Below are positions 34,837-43,010 of a stretch of 64,000 bases of DNA, in pieces. Source of the DNA: an uncultured Stenotrophomonas sp. (lineage in GTDB: Bacteria > Pseudomonadota > Gammaproteobacteria > Xanthomonadales > Xanthomonadaceae). How positions within the stretch are numbered: the first letter of the stretch is position 1; each line of letters starts with the position of its first letter. The stretch is from positions 17,348 through 81,347 of the forward strand of contig NZ_CAMFIA010000018.1 in the NCBI RefSeq assembly GCF_945952405.1. Direction: 5' to 3'. Both the position numbers and the translations under genes were made by a program. A model generated the notes under the pieces. That model searched no databases. It had not been told where the DNA came from and saw nothing but the letters and a program-made list of their open reading frames with translations.

Positions 34837-35050
34837 CCTGCAACGATGGCGGCGCCGGCAGCGCAGGACCATTCAAAAGCTTGCAGAAAACGGGAGCGCT
34901 CCCCGCAGGGCCTGATTCGGTTCAGGCATAAGGCCATCAGGGCTGGTCATTTCCGTTGAAACCACCCATTCAGGACACTTTCGTTACGGGATCGTTATGC
35001 GCCGCACAGGCCGCAGCGCCCGTACCACCACCCACTCCCCCAGGAAGCCC

Positions 35051-37777
35051 ATGTCCGCCTCCCACAAGGCGCTGCGCCCGCGTCCGCTGGTGCTCGCGCT
35101 GTCGTCCCTGATGCTGGTGTCATTGCCGGCCTTCGCGCAGGAAAGCGCACCCACCTCGTTGCAGGAAGTGAAGGTCACCGGTTCGCGCATTCCGCGTGCC
35201 AGCGTCGAAGGGCCGTCGCCGGTGACGGTGATCAGCCGCGAGCAGATCGACGCGCAGGGTTACCGCAATGCGTTCGACGCGCTCAGCGCGCTGACCGAGA
35301 ACACCGGCAATGTGCAGGGCGAGGACTTCGGCAACACCTTTACCCCGGCCGCCAACACCATCAACCTGCGCGGCCTCGGCCCCAACCGCACGCTGGTGCT
35401 GGTCAACGGCCGCCGCCAGGCCGACTACCCGCTGGCCTACGAAGGCTCGGTGAACGTCGTCAACCTGGCCAATATTCCGAGTGCGTTGATCGAGCGCATC
35501 GAGGTGCTGGCCGCGGGTGCGTCGGCGGTGTACGGCTCCGATGCCATCGCCGGCGTGGTCAACATCATCCTCAAGGACCGCTTCGAAGGCGTGGATGTGA
35601 ACGTGCGTGCCGGCGGCACCCAGCAGGGCGGCGGTGACAACCAGCGCGTACAGGTGGTCGGTGGCAGTTCCGGCGAGCGCTGGGATGGCCTGTTCGGTTT
35701 CGAGTTCGATGTGCGCAAGGCGATCCACGCGCGGCAGCGCGACTTCATGGATTCGCTGGATGATGATCCAACCGGCAAGGCACCGCAGGCGACCGCCATC
35801 GCCTATCGCCGCAATGCCGCCACTGGCCGCAACATCGATCCGGGCGTGAACGGCTGCGACGCCGCATCGGACATCTACAGCGGCAGCGTGTTCCGTGCGT
35901 TCAATCCGCGCCAGGGCTGGTACTGCGGCAGCAACGAGGCCGCTGCCAGCTACTGGACCGTGCAGACCCAGAAGCGCAACCTCAACGGCTACGGCCTGCT
36001 GACCTTCCACCTGGATGAGCACACCGACCTGTTCGCCGACCTTGCGGTGGGCAGCGCACGGATCTCCAACAACACCCGTGCCCCGACCTGGACGTCGGCC
36101 CGCAACTACTTCTACAACCAGACCACCGGCAACCTGGAGAGCTGGTATCGCCGCTTCGCGCCGGAAGAGATCGGTGGCCTGCCGCGCAACGCCAACCGCT
36201 TCCTGGAGAATTCGTGGTCGTTCAACGTCGGTGCGCGTGGCCGGATCGGCGGCAGCGACTGGGACTATGAAGCGGTCTACAGCCGTTCGCGCTACGAGAA
36301 CCGGACCCGCCGCCCGGTGCTGCTGGCTGGCATCAACGAGTACCTGCTCGGCCCCAGGCTGGGCGTGCGCAACGGCGTGGAGGTCTATGCGCCGGACCCG
36401 GCACGGCTGTTCAAGCCGCTGACGCCGGAGGAGTACGCGGGCCTGTCCGGCTACCAGGAGAGCCGCAATGCGGCGTGGCTGCAGACCTTCAGCGCCAGTG
36501 TCAACGGCCGCCTGTTCGCGCTGCCCGGCGGCGACGCCGCGCTGGCGGCGGTGGTGGAGGCCGGCAGCCAGGGTTACCGCAACCGTCCGGATCCGCGGCT
36601 GGGCAGCGGCGAGTTCTGGAACACCAGTGCCGGCATTGGCGCCGGTGGCGAGCGTGACCGCTATGCGGCCGGCGTGGAGTTGCAGCTGCCGCTGCTGCAG
36701 TCGCTGACCACCACCCTGGCCGGTCGCTACGACCAGTACCGCGCCGGCGGCGAGCATATCGGCAAGGCGACCTGGAGTTTCGGCGTCGAGTTCCGCCCGA
36801 TCGAGAGCCTGCTGATCCGTGGCTCGGCGGCGACCAGCTTCCGTGCGCCGGACATGAATTACGTGTTCGCCACTGAAACCCGTGGCTACAACCCGGGCAT
36901 GACCGACTATTGGCGCTGCCGCAGCGCAGGCCAGACCTACGACAACTGCGATTTCAACGGCCTGTCGATCGACTACAGCAACCGCGCGAACGCGCAGCTG
37001 CAGCCGGAAACCGCCAAGTCGTACGGCTTCGGCGTGGTCTGGTCGCCGCTGGCCGGGCTGGATTTCAGTGCCGACTACTACGACATCCGTATCGATAACG
37101 AAGTGACCAGCCTCGACACCAGCCGCATCCTGCGCGACGAGGCCGATTGCCGCCTGGGCCGCACGCTCGGCGGCGAGGCGCGCGATCCGGGTTCACCGTT
37201 GTGCGTGGATGCGCTGTCGCGGGTGATCCGCAATCCGTCCAACGCCACGGTGCAGCCGGACCAGGTGACCCGCGTCCTGATCAATCCGATCAACGCGGCG
37301 TCCGAATCGGTGCGCGGCCTGGACCTGAAGGGCAACTGGCGCTTCGACGCCGGTCGCTATGGCCGCTTCACCACGCGCCTGGCCTACACCGTGGTGCTGG
37401 AACACACGTACAAGCAGTTCTCCGATGATCCGGAACGTGACATCCGCAATTCGCTGGATGACTACCAGTGGCGCAGCAAGGCCAACGGCAGCATCACCTG
37501 GAACCAGGGTGACTGGACCACCACGCTGTACGGCAACCGCTTCGGCTCGCTGCCGAAGACCGATGGCAGCGGTCGCATCGCACCGTACATGACCTACAAC
37601 GCCAGTGTGTTCCGCCAGTTCGGCGAGAACCTGTCGGTGGGCGTGATCGTCAACAACCTGCGTGACAGCCGCCCGCCGGCGGACAGGAATGGAGGCGGCT
37701 GGCCGTTCTACCCGGTCGGCAACTACGACCCCTATGGCCGCCAGTACTGGTTGCAGCTGGACTACCGGTTCCGCTGA
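35051..37777 (+). CDS. TonB-dependent outer-membrane receptor
   Basis: A 908-residue TonB-dependent receptor. Signal peptide ends PAFAQ; plug domain at ~35-160 (VKVTGSRIPRASVEGPSPVTVISREQIDAQGY; NINLRGLG-type TINLRGLGPNRTLVLVNGRR; YGSDAIAGVVNIILKDRFEG); then a 22-strand barrel ending QYWLQLDYRFR, whose final aromatic directs assembly. The plug-start motif and AGASAVYGSDAIAGVVN are typical of oligosaccharide/peptide-type receptors in Xanthomonadaceae. ATG at 35051 has AGGAAG 5 bases upstream. It is followed by an intrinsic terminator, so it is transcribed alone. Confidence 0.94.
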   Translation: MSASHKALRPRPLVLALSSLMLVSLPAFAQESAPTSLQEVKVTGSRIPRASVEGPSPVTVISREQIDAQGYRNAFDALSALTENTGNVQGEDFGNTFTPAANTINLRGLGPNRTLVLVNGRRQADYPLAYEGSVNVVNLANIPSALIERIEVLAAGASAVYGSDAIAGVVNIILKDRFEGVDVNVRAGGTQQGGGDNQRVQVVGGSSGERWDGLFGFEFDVRKAIHARQRDFMDSLDDDPTGKAPQATAIAYRRNAATGRNIDPGVNGCDAASDIYSGSVFRAFNPRQGWYCGSNEAAASYWTVQTQKRNLNGYGLLTFHLDEHTDLFADLAVGSARISNNTRAPTWTSARNYFYNQTTGNLESWYRRFAPEEIGGLPRNANRFLENSWSFNVGARGRIGGSDWDYEAVYSRSRYENRTRRPVLLAGINEYLLGPRLGVRNGVEVYAPDPARLFKPLTPEEYAGLSGYQESRNAAWLQTFSASVNGRLFALPGGDAALAAVVEAGSQGYRNRPDPRLGSGEFWNTSAGIGAGGERDRYAAGVELQLPLLQSLTTTLAGRYDQYRAGGEHIGKATWSFGVEFRPIESLLIRGSAATSFRAPDMNYVFATETRGYNPGMTDYWRCRSAGQTYDNCDFNGLSIDYSNRANAQLQPETAKSYGFGVVWSPLAGLDFSADYYDIRIDNEVTSLDTSRILRDEADCRLGRTLGGEARDPGSPLCVDALSRVIRNPSNATVQPDQVTRVLINPINAASESVRGLDLKGNWRFDAGRYGRFTTRLAYTVVLEHTYKQFSDDPERDIRNSLDDYQWRSKANGSITWNQGDWTTTLYGNRFGSLPKTDGSGRIAPYMTYNASVFRQFGENLSVGVIVNNLRDSRPPADRNGGGWPFYPVGNYDPYGRQYWLQLDYRFR

Positions 37778-37792
37778 TCCGGCAGGCGAACG

Positions 37793-37820
37793 AAAGGCCC
37801 GGCATTGCCGGGCTTTTCTT
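37793..37820 (+). terminator. Intrinsic terminator after TonB receptor
   Basis: GCCCGGC (37797-37803) pairs with GCCGGGC (37807-37813) around ATT, with flanking AAA/TTT extension and a TTTTCTTTG tract. It lies 16 bp after the receptor stop. Confidence 0.85.
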
Positions 37821-37887
37821 TGTGCATTGCACCGGCGCTGCCGCCGCGCGCGTGGCATGCTGTGGTGATACACCGAGGAAGACGCGC

Positions 37888-38541
37888 ATGGATGCAGGAC
37901 GATGGAGTGTGTTTGCCGTGGTCGCACTCGCAGGGTGCAGTGCCACGCCGGCGGCGAGTGTGGAGGAGGGCGCCGCGGCGACCCATGCTGCGCCCATGCC
38001 GTCCGTTGCGGATACCCCTGCACATGCCGGGCCCGCGCGCGCGGCGATGGCGTCTGCGTCGGCCAGCCCCGATGTGCCTGCGCTGGCCAGCCCCGATGCG
38101 CCTGCGCCTGCGCGCCTGGACGCCTGGTTCCTCGATGGTGAGCGCAGGTTGCTGACCGCAGGGGCGCTGTCAGCGGAGAAAAGCGAGGCGATTCTTGGTT
38201 CGGACAAGGACTTCGCGCAGGCCGTCAGCCAGATCGAGCGGGATGCAGCGAGCCGGCCGGAGGCGCAGGACCTGACCCGTCTCTACAGGGCGGCGGTGAG
38301 CCGCGTGATGGGCGGCGACGGCACGCTGGTGTCGTTTGCCTGCGGCTACAGCCTGTGTGTCGGGGAGATCCGCAGCCGCAGCGCGGACGATTTCAACGCC
38401 TGGTCCGAAGCGGTCGGCATGGACAAGTCGACCCCGATCTACAGCCTTGCCACCGCACCGATGACATGGGGCCAGGGCCAGCAGGGTGGGCGCTTCGTGT
38501 TCTCGGTCGACCCGGCCGCGAACGGCATCAGCGCGTACTGA
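37888..38541 (+). CDS. Lipoprotein of unknown function with Ala/Pro-rich linker
   Basis: A 217-residue lipoprotein: signal with lipobox LAGC (Cys18), then a low-complexity linker with repeated SASPDVPALASPDAPAPA units (residues ~50-75), then a small domain with two cysteines in SFACGYSLCVGEIRS. It is probably tethered to the outer membrane with the C-terminal domain held out on the linker. No family recognised. GAGGAAG precedes the ATG at 37888. The gene is alone between the receptor terminator and a minus-strand gene. Confidence 0.7.
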   Translation: MDAGRWSVFAVVALAGCSATPAASVEEGAAATHAAPMPSVADTPAHAGPARAAMASASASPDVPALASPDAPAPARLDAWFLDGERRLLTAGALSAEKSEAILGSDKDFAQAVSQIERDAASRPEAQDLTRLYRAAVSRVMGGDGTLVSFACGYSLCVGEIRSRSADDFNAWSEAVGMDKSTPIYSLATAPMTWGQGQQGGRFVFSVDPAANGISAY

Positions 38542-38570
38542 CAGCAGACCGGGCGTGCTGACCTTCGCGC

Positions 38571-39212
38571 CTACGGAAGTGCTTGCTGCAGGTACGACTC
38601 GATCACATAGCTGAAAGGCTGTTGCTGGCGGTCACGCAGCAGGGCGCGCACTTCCAGGATCACCGCGTGGTCGCCTTCGCCGCGCGGCGGCCAGTAGGTC
38701 TGGTCGGCCAGGGTCTGGCGCTGGAAGCCGAGCGGGCCGACAACACGCCCGAACGGTTCGTCGGTGCTGTCCAGCACCTGGTTCATGGCCGCGCTGAGAT
38801 GGCCGGGCAGGTACCAGTTGTCCGCTTCGGACAGGATGCGGCTGCCGCAGACCAGCTGCACGCGGCGATAACGCAGGTCGGTACCGGGCTTGGCGCCCAG
38901 CGCCTGCAGCACGTCGGCCGGCGCCGGCTTGTCCTGGCCGTGTACGCGCACCGCGCGCACCCGTGCCTGTTCGGCCAGGCCGTGTTCGGCGCACCAGTGC
39001 TCCAGGGTGGCGGTCGCGCTCTGCCCCGACAGCACGCGCTGGTGCAGGCGCTCGACCAGTGCCCCCGGCGCGATGCGCTGCTGGCCCGGCGGCGACTGCA
39101 ACGGCGACGCGGCCGCGGCATCGGTGGCGGACAGGCTGGCGATCGGGGCGGCAGCCAGCAGGGACGCGGCCTGCCAGCGGCGGAGACGATCGTGGCGGTC
39201 GGACGGGCGCAT
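38571..39212 (-). CDS. Exported protein, possibly UbiC/chorismate-lyase-like fold
   Basis: A 213-residue protein with an N-terminal signal-like segment (ASLLAAAPIASLSATDAAAA). The core, YRRVQLVCGSRILSEADNWYLPGHLSAAMNQVLDSTDEPFGRVVGPLGFQRQTL, has the spacing of the UbiC/UTRA-like fold of chorismate lyases, in which a small aromatic acid binds between the strands. This is recognition by pattern only. If right, export would be unusual for a chorismate enzyme. It is divergent from the amidohydrolase gene. Confidence 0.55.
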   Translation of the reverse strand: MRPSDRHDRLRRWQAASLLAAAPIASLSATDAAAASPLQSPPGQQRIAPGALVERLHQRVLSGQSATATLEHWCAEHGLAEQARVRAVRVHGQDKPAPADVLQALGAKPGTDLRYRRVQLVCGSRILSEADNWYLPGHLSAAMNQVLDSTDEPFGRVVGPLGFQRQTLADQTYWPPRGEGDHAVILEVRALLRDRQQQPFSYVIESYLQQALP

Positions 39213-39295
39213 GCGGCATCACAGCGGAAACAGGCGCCTATGTTACCCGTTCAGGGGTGTGCCGGGTGTCGCTGCAACCGGGCGTCACAGCTGCA

Positions 39296-39318
39296 GCATT
39301 CATCATTGCGGTGAATGC
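39296..39318. promoter_or_regulatory. Perfect dyad in the divergent promoter region
   Basis: GCATTCA (39296-39302) and TGAATGC (39312-39318) are perfect inverted repeats with a 9-bp centre, located 80 bp before the amidohydrolase ATG and 83 bp before the start of the divergent exported protein. It could be an operator for either gene. Confidence 0.4.
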
Positions 39319-39398
39319 ATGCCATCCAGATATTTCGTTGGCCGATGCTGCTGGCGAGGCGCAGGATGGCGCCCTTGCTGGCTTTCCCGGAGTTTTCC

Positions 39399-40559
39399 AT
39401 GACCCTCCAGTTCATTCACGGTGGTGTCGACCGCGACGGTGCGCCGCTGCATTTCCATATCCGTGACGGCCGCATCTGCGGGCTCAATGGCGAGGCCAAG
39501 CCCGCCGAGGGGGCCGAATGCGTCGACCTGCAGGGTTACGCGCTGCTGCCGGGGCTGGTGGATGGCCATATCCACCTGGACAAGAGCTTCGTCGGCGACC
39601 GCTGGCATCCGCACCAGCCGGTGAACAGCCTGCGTGAGCGGCTGGCGGTGGAAAAGGTGGCGGTGGCGGCTGCGGCACCGATGGCTGACCGCGCCGAAGC
39701 GCTGATCCGCCAGTGCAGCGCTTTTGGCACGGTGGCGATGCGCTGCCACGTCGATATCGATGGCAGCACCGGCCTGCGCCACCTTGAGGCGGTGCGCGAG
39801 GCGGCACGGCGCTGTGCCGGCATCATGCAGATCCAGCTGGTGGCCTTCCCGCAAGCCGGGGTGATGTCCTGCGCCGGTACCGCCGCCGTGCTGGAGCAGG
39901 CCCTCGCAGCGGGGGTGGACGTGCTGGGCGGCATCGACCCGACCACCCTGGATGGCGATGCCGAAGGCCAGCTGGCGCTGCTGTTCGGCCTGGCCGAGCG
40001 GCACGCTGTGCCGTTGGACATCCATCTGCACGAACCCGGCGAGACCGGCCTGGCCCAGCTGCTGCGCATCGCCGCACGGACCCGTGCCAGCGGCATGCAG
40101 GGACGGGTGGCCGTCAGCCATGCCTACGCGCTGGGCGAAGTGCCGCTGGCACGGGCGCTGCAGGTGGCCGAGGCGCTGGCCGCGGCGGGGGTGGCAATCA
40201 TGAGCAACGCGCCGGGCGATCATCCGTTCCCGCCGCTGCGCGCGCTGCATGACGCGGGCGTGCGCGTGTTCGCCGGCAATGACAACATCCGCGATTGCTG
40301 GTGGCCGTACGGCAATGGCGATCTGCTGCAGCGAGCGATGCTGCTCGGCTATCGATCGGGCTTCTACACCGATGCGGACCTGGGGCTGGCGCTGGACATG
40401 GTCAGCAGCCACGCCGCACAGGTGATCGGAGTGCCGGAACACGGCATTGCAGAAGGCCTTCCGGCCACCTTCGTGGCAGTGCGTGCCGACCATGGCCCGG
40501 CCGCGGTGGCGGCGGTGCCGGCCGAGCGCCGGGTGGTGGTCGGCGGCCGTTGGCTGTAG
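39399..40559 (+). CDS. Amidohydrolase, cytosine-deaminase (CodA)-like
   Basis: A 386-residue cytosolic metal-dependent amidohydrolase. Metal ligands: HxH in DGHIHLD, His and acid in DIHLHEPGE (matching the His/Glu pair of E. coli cytosine deaminase), VSHAYAL, and the catalytic Asp in FAGNDNIRD. Length and motif spacing fit CodA-type deaminases (427 in E. coli), but substrate may be another N-heterocycle. ATG at 39399 with GGAG 8 bases upstream. It converges on the DUF3806 gene. Confidence 0.88.
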   Translation: MTLQFIHGGVDRDGAPLHFHIRDGRICGLNGEAKPAEGAECVDLQGYALLPGLVDGHIHLDKSFVGDRWHPHQPVNSLRERLAVEKVAVAAAAPMADRAEALIRQCSAFGTVAMRCHVDIDGSTGLRHLEAVREAARRCAGIMQIQLVAFPQAGVMSCAGTAAVLEQALAAGVDVLGGIDPTTLDGDAEGQLALLFGLAERHAVPLDIHLHEPGETGLAQLLRIAARTRASGMQGRVAVSHAYALGEVPLARALQVAEALAAAGVAIMSNAPGDHPFPPLRALHDAGVRVFAGNDNIRDCWWPYGNGDLLQRAMLLGYRSGFYTDADLGLALDMVSSHAAQVIGVPEHGIAEGLPATFVAVRADHGPAAVAAVPAERRVVVGGRWL

Positions 40560-40602
40560 ACCCGCACCCTGCGTGAATGCGTGATTGAAGCCAATGCGCC
40601 GA

Positions 40603-41040
40603 TCAGGCGTAGTCGTCGGCGCGGGTGGCGACGAATTCTTCCAGCCACGCCAGCAGGTGGGCGATGTCGATGACTTCGCCCTGCTCGACGCGCTTGAGCA
40701 GCAGCGTGCTGGCGCCGATCTGCAGGCTGCTGTCGGCATAGCGCAGCACCGCGTCGATTCCCCAGGCATCGGTGACCTGCATCCAGGCCAGTCCGGGCAC
40801 GCGCTGGGCCAGGGTATCGCCGAACGCCACACCCAGCGCTTCCCAGCCGTCGCCGTCGTCACGTTCGATCAGCTCGGCATCGACCACGCGTTGCAGCGTG
40901 GTGGCGGGCAGCGGCCATTGCACCGGCAACGTGGGAAAGCCGGCGGCCACGCGTGCGGCGATCAGCGAGCGCTGGTGCTGCAGATGGGTCTGCAGTGCGG
41001 CGGGCAGCGGATCGAAGCGGGTGGGGATCTCGTCGGACAT
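40603..41040 (-). CDS. DUF3806 domain protein
   Basis: A 145-residue soluble protein of the DUF3806 family: WEALGVAFGDTLAQRVPGLAWMQVTDAWGIDAVLRYADSSLQIGASTLLLKRVEQGEVIDIAHLL is the diagnostic stretch (WxxLGxxFGD, D-x-W-G, KRVExGExxD). Function unknown; members often resemble immunity or SUKH-like small proteins, which would be worth testing. ATG at 41040. It lies between the amidohydrolase (convergent) and a LysR gene on the same strand, 212 bp downstream of the latter. Confidence 0.8.
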   Translation of the reverse strand: MSDEIPTRFDPLPAALQTHLQHQRSLIAARVAAGFPTLPVQWPLPATTLQRVVDAELIERDDGDGWEALGVAFGDTLAQRVPGLAWMQVTDAWGIDAVLRYADSSLQIGASTLLLKRVEQGEVIDIAHLLAWLEEFVATRADDYA

Positions 41041-41221
41041 GGCAAGCCGCCGCGGGGCACGGAATCAGTCGGTACTGTAGGAGACCGGCGCCCGCCACCG
41101 CGCGGCAGGCCTGATCAGATTTCGATGATCAATGCGCGAAATCGACGTACTTCACGCCGAGCGACCCTCGCCCACGTTGGGGGCCGATGCGTCTGCTGCA
41201 GGAAAACCGATCTGCCGCCAC

Positions 41222-41248
41222 CCGCAGCGGGGACGGCCACCGCTGCGG
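41222..41248. terminator. Hairpin after LysR gene
   Basis: CCGCAGCGG (41222-41230) and CCGCTGCGG (41240-41248) are perfect reverse complements with a 9-nt loop, 4 bp past the LysR stop. On the minus strand a TTTT run follows 13 bases later, so termination is possible but not textbook. The remaining 41041-41221 spacer holds nothing I can support. Confidence 0.45.
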
Positions 41249-41252
41249 CGGT

Positions 41253-42134
41253 TCAGTCCGGTTCGCGCTGCACCTGCCGCCACAGCTCACTGGCCAGCGC
41301 GCGCACGGCCTCGTCGGCGTCGGCACGGTGCAGCAGGCCAATCTCGTAGTTGTCGATCACCGGCAACTCGCGCTCGCCATCGATGATGCGATGTTCGCGG
41401 CTGACCGCGCGGCGCGGCAGCAGGCTGATGCCGATGCCATCGGCGACCGCGCCCTGGATGCCGCTGAGCGATGAGCTGGTGAAGGCAATGCGCCAACGCA
41501 GGCCCAGGGCTTCCACCGCGTGGATCATCTCGTCGCGGTACAGCCCGCGGGGCGGGAAGGTGACCAGCGGCAGCGGGTCCTGCAGCAGGCTGCTGCTGCG
41601 CAGGCTGTCGATCCAGTGCATCGGTTCACGCCGGCAGTGCACGGCCTGGCGGCTGTTGCGACGCTGCTTGACCAGTACCAGGTCCAGTTCGCCGTGGTCG
41701 AAGCCATGGGCGAGGTCGCGGCTGAGGCCGCTGCTGATCTCCAGCTTCACCTGCGGGTGGCGGCGGCTGAAGGTGGCCAGCATGCGGGTGGTCTGCGCGT
41801 TGACGAAGTCTTCGGGAACGCCGATGCGTACGGCGGTCTCCACGGTGGCGCCGGCCAGGGCCTGCGCCATTTCCTCGTTCAGGTCGAGCATGCGTCGCGC
41901 ATAGCCGAGCAGGGTGTGGCCGGCATCGGTGGGGTGCACGTCGCGATGGCCGCGCTCCAGCAGGCGATGCCCGGCCAGTTCTTCCAGCCGGCGCACCTTC
42001 TGGCTGACCGTGGACTGGGTCGAGTGCAGGCGCGTAGCGGCGGTGGTGAAGCTGCCGCAGTCGGCCACCATCACCAGCGCCCGCAGCAGGTCCAGTTCGA
42101 ACAGGGTTCTATTCGATTTGGCACTGTCTGGCAT
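41253..42134 (-). CDS. LysR-family transcriptional regulator, LrhA-like
   Basis: A 293-residue LysR regulator with the HTH ALVMVADCGSFTTAATRLHSTQSTVSQKVRRLEE and an effector domain ending with LLHRADADEAVRALASELW. The LRALV...SQSTVSQ entry resembles the LrhA/HexA subgroup, which controls motility and virulence in enterobacteria; inference only. ATG at 42134. Divergent from the ankyrin gene; in the spacer CACTTCT occurs twice, 20 bp apart (42145 and 42165), a possible binding site. Confidence 0.88.
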   Translation of the reverse strand: MPDSAKSNRTLFELDLLRALVMVADCGSFTTAATRLHSTQSTVSQKVRRLEELAGHRLLERGHRDVHPTDAGHTLLGYARRMLDLNEEMAQALAGATVETAVRIGVPEDFVNAQTTRMLATFSRRHPQVKLEISSGLSRDLAHGFDHGELDLVLVKQRRNSRQAVHCRREPMHWIDSLRSSSLLQDPLPLVTFPPRGLYRDEMIHAVEALGLRWRIAFTSSSLSGIQGAVADGIGISLLPRRAVSREHRIIDGERELPVIDNYEIGLLHRADADEAVRALASELWRQVQREPD

Positions 42135-42255
42135 TTGAACATTTCACTTCTGGATACCTATGGCCACTTCTACCATGCAGGGCAGGGGCCGGCAACGTCG
42201 GCTGTTGCGTCCGACCCACGGCGTTGCGTGGCACCGGGCAGGAGGAGACACCGTC

Positions 42256-42957
42256 ATGCGCTTCCATCATTCCCTTGGCTGGCCTGCGCCGTTCGCGCGC
42301 ATGCTGCTGGCGTGCCTGCTGGCCGCGGTCATCCCCGCCTGCACCGCGACCTCGCGCTGCGATGCCGATGCGCGGCTGCGTGATGCGGCCGGGCGGGGCG
42401 ATGCCGACGCGGTGCGTGCGGCACTGGACGACGGTGCCGACCTGGAGGCGCGTGACGGCGAGGGCCGTACGGCGCTGTTGCTGGCCACGCATGGCAACAA
42501 CGTGGACGCCGCGCGCGAGCTGATCGAAGCCGGTGCCGACGTCAACGCCAAGGATGCGTTGCAGGACAGCGCCTATCTGTACGCGGGCGCGCGTGGCCTG
42601 GACGAGATCCTGGCGATGACCCTGGCGCATGGCGCGGATCTGCGCAGCACCAACCGCTATGGCGGCACCGCGCTGATTCCCGCCGCCGAGCGCGGCCATG
42701 TGGCCACGGTGCGCGCACTGCTGCGCGCCGGTGTTGCGGTGGATCATGTCAATCGCCTGCACTGGACCGCGCTGCTGGAGGCGATCCTGCTGGGCGATGG
42801 CGGCGCCCGCCACCAGCAGATCGTGCAGCTGCTGCTCGAGGCCGGTGCCGACCCCGAACTGGCCGACGGCGACGGCGTAACGCCACTGGCCCACGCACGC
42901 CTGCGCGGCTACACCGCCATCGAAACCCTGCTGCGCCAGCATGGCGCGGCGCGCTGA
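42256..42957 (+). CDS. Exported ankyrin-repeat protein
   Basis: A 233-residue protein with an N-terminal export signal ending at a possible lipobox (VIPAC) and about five ankyrin repeats: DARLRDAAGRGDADAVRAALDDGADLEARDGEGRTALLLAT, ...AARELIEAGADVNAKD, ...LAHGADLRSTNRYGGTALIPAAERGHVATVRALLRAG, ...LLLEAGADPELADGDGVTPLAHARLRGY. Periplasmic ankyrin proteins often protect or inhibit partner proteins. GGAGGAG precedes the ATG at 42256. Divergent from a LysR gene and followed by an amidohydrolase 53 bp on. Confidence 0.88.
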   Translation: MRFHHSLGWPAPFARMLLACLLAAVIPACTATSRCDADARLRDAAGRGDADAVRAALDDGADLEARDGEGRTALLLATHGNNVDAARELIEAGADVNAKDALQDSAYLYAGARGLDEILAMTLAHGADLRSTNRYGGTALIPAAERGHVATVRALLRAGVAVDHVNRLHWTALLEAILLGDGGARHQQIVQLLLEAGADPELADGDGVTPLAHARLRGYTAIETLLRQHGAAR

Positions 42958-43010
42958 AGAGCGACCCCTTCCACCCTGCACGCTGGTCGTGCGTCACCAG
43001 GATGCTGTCC

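Noticed and set aside
42145-42171. Direct repeat CACTTCT x2 as a firm LysR site
   Set aside because: Only 7 bp long and not an inverted repeat; kept only as a remark in the LysR entry.
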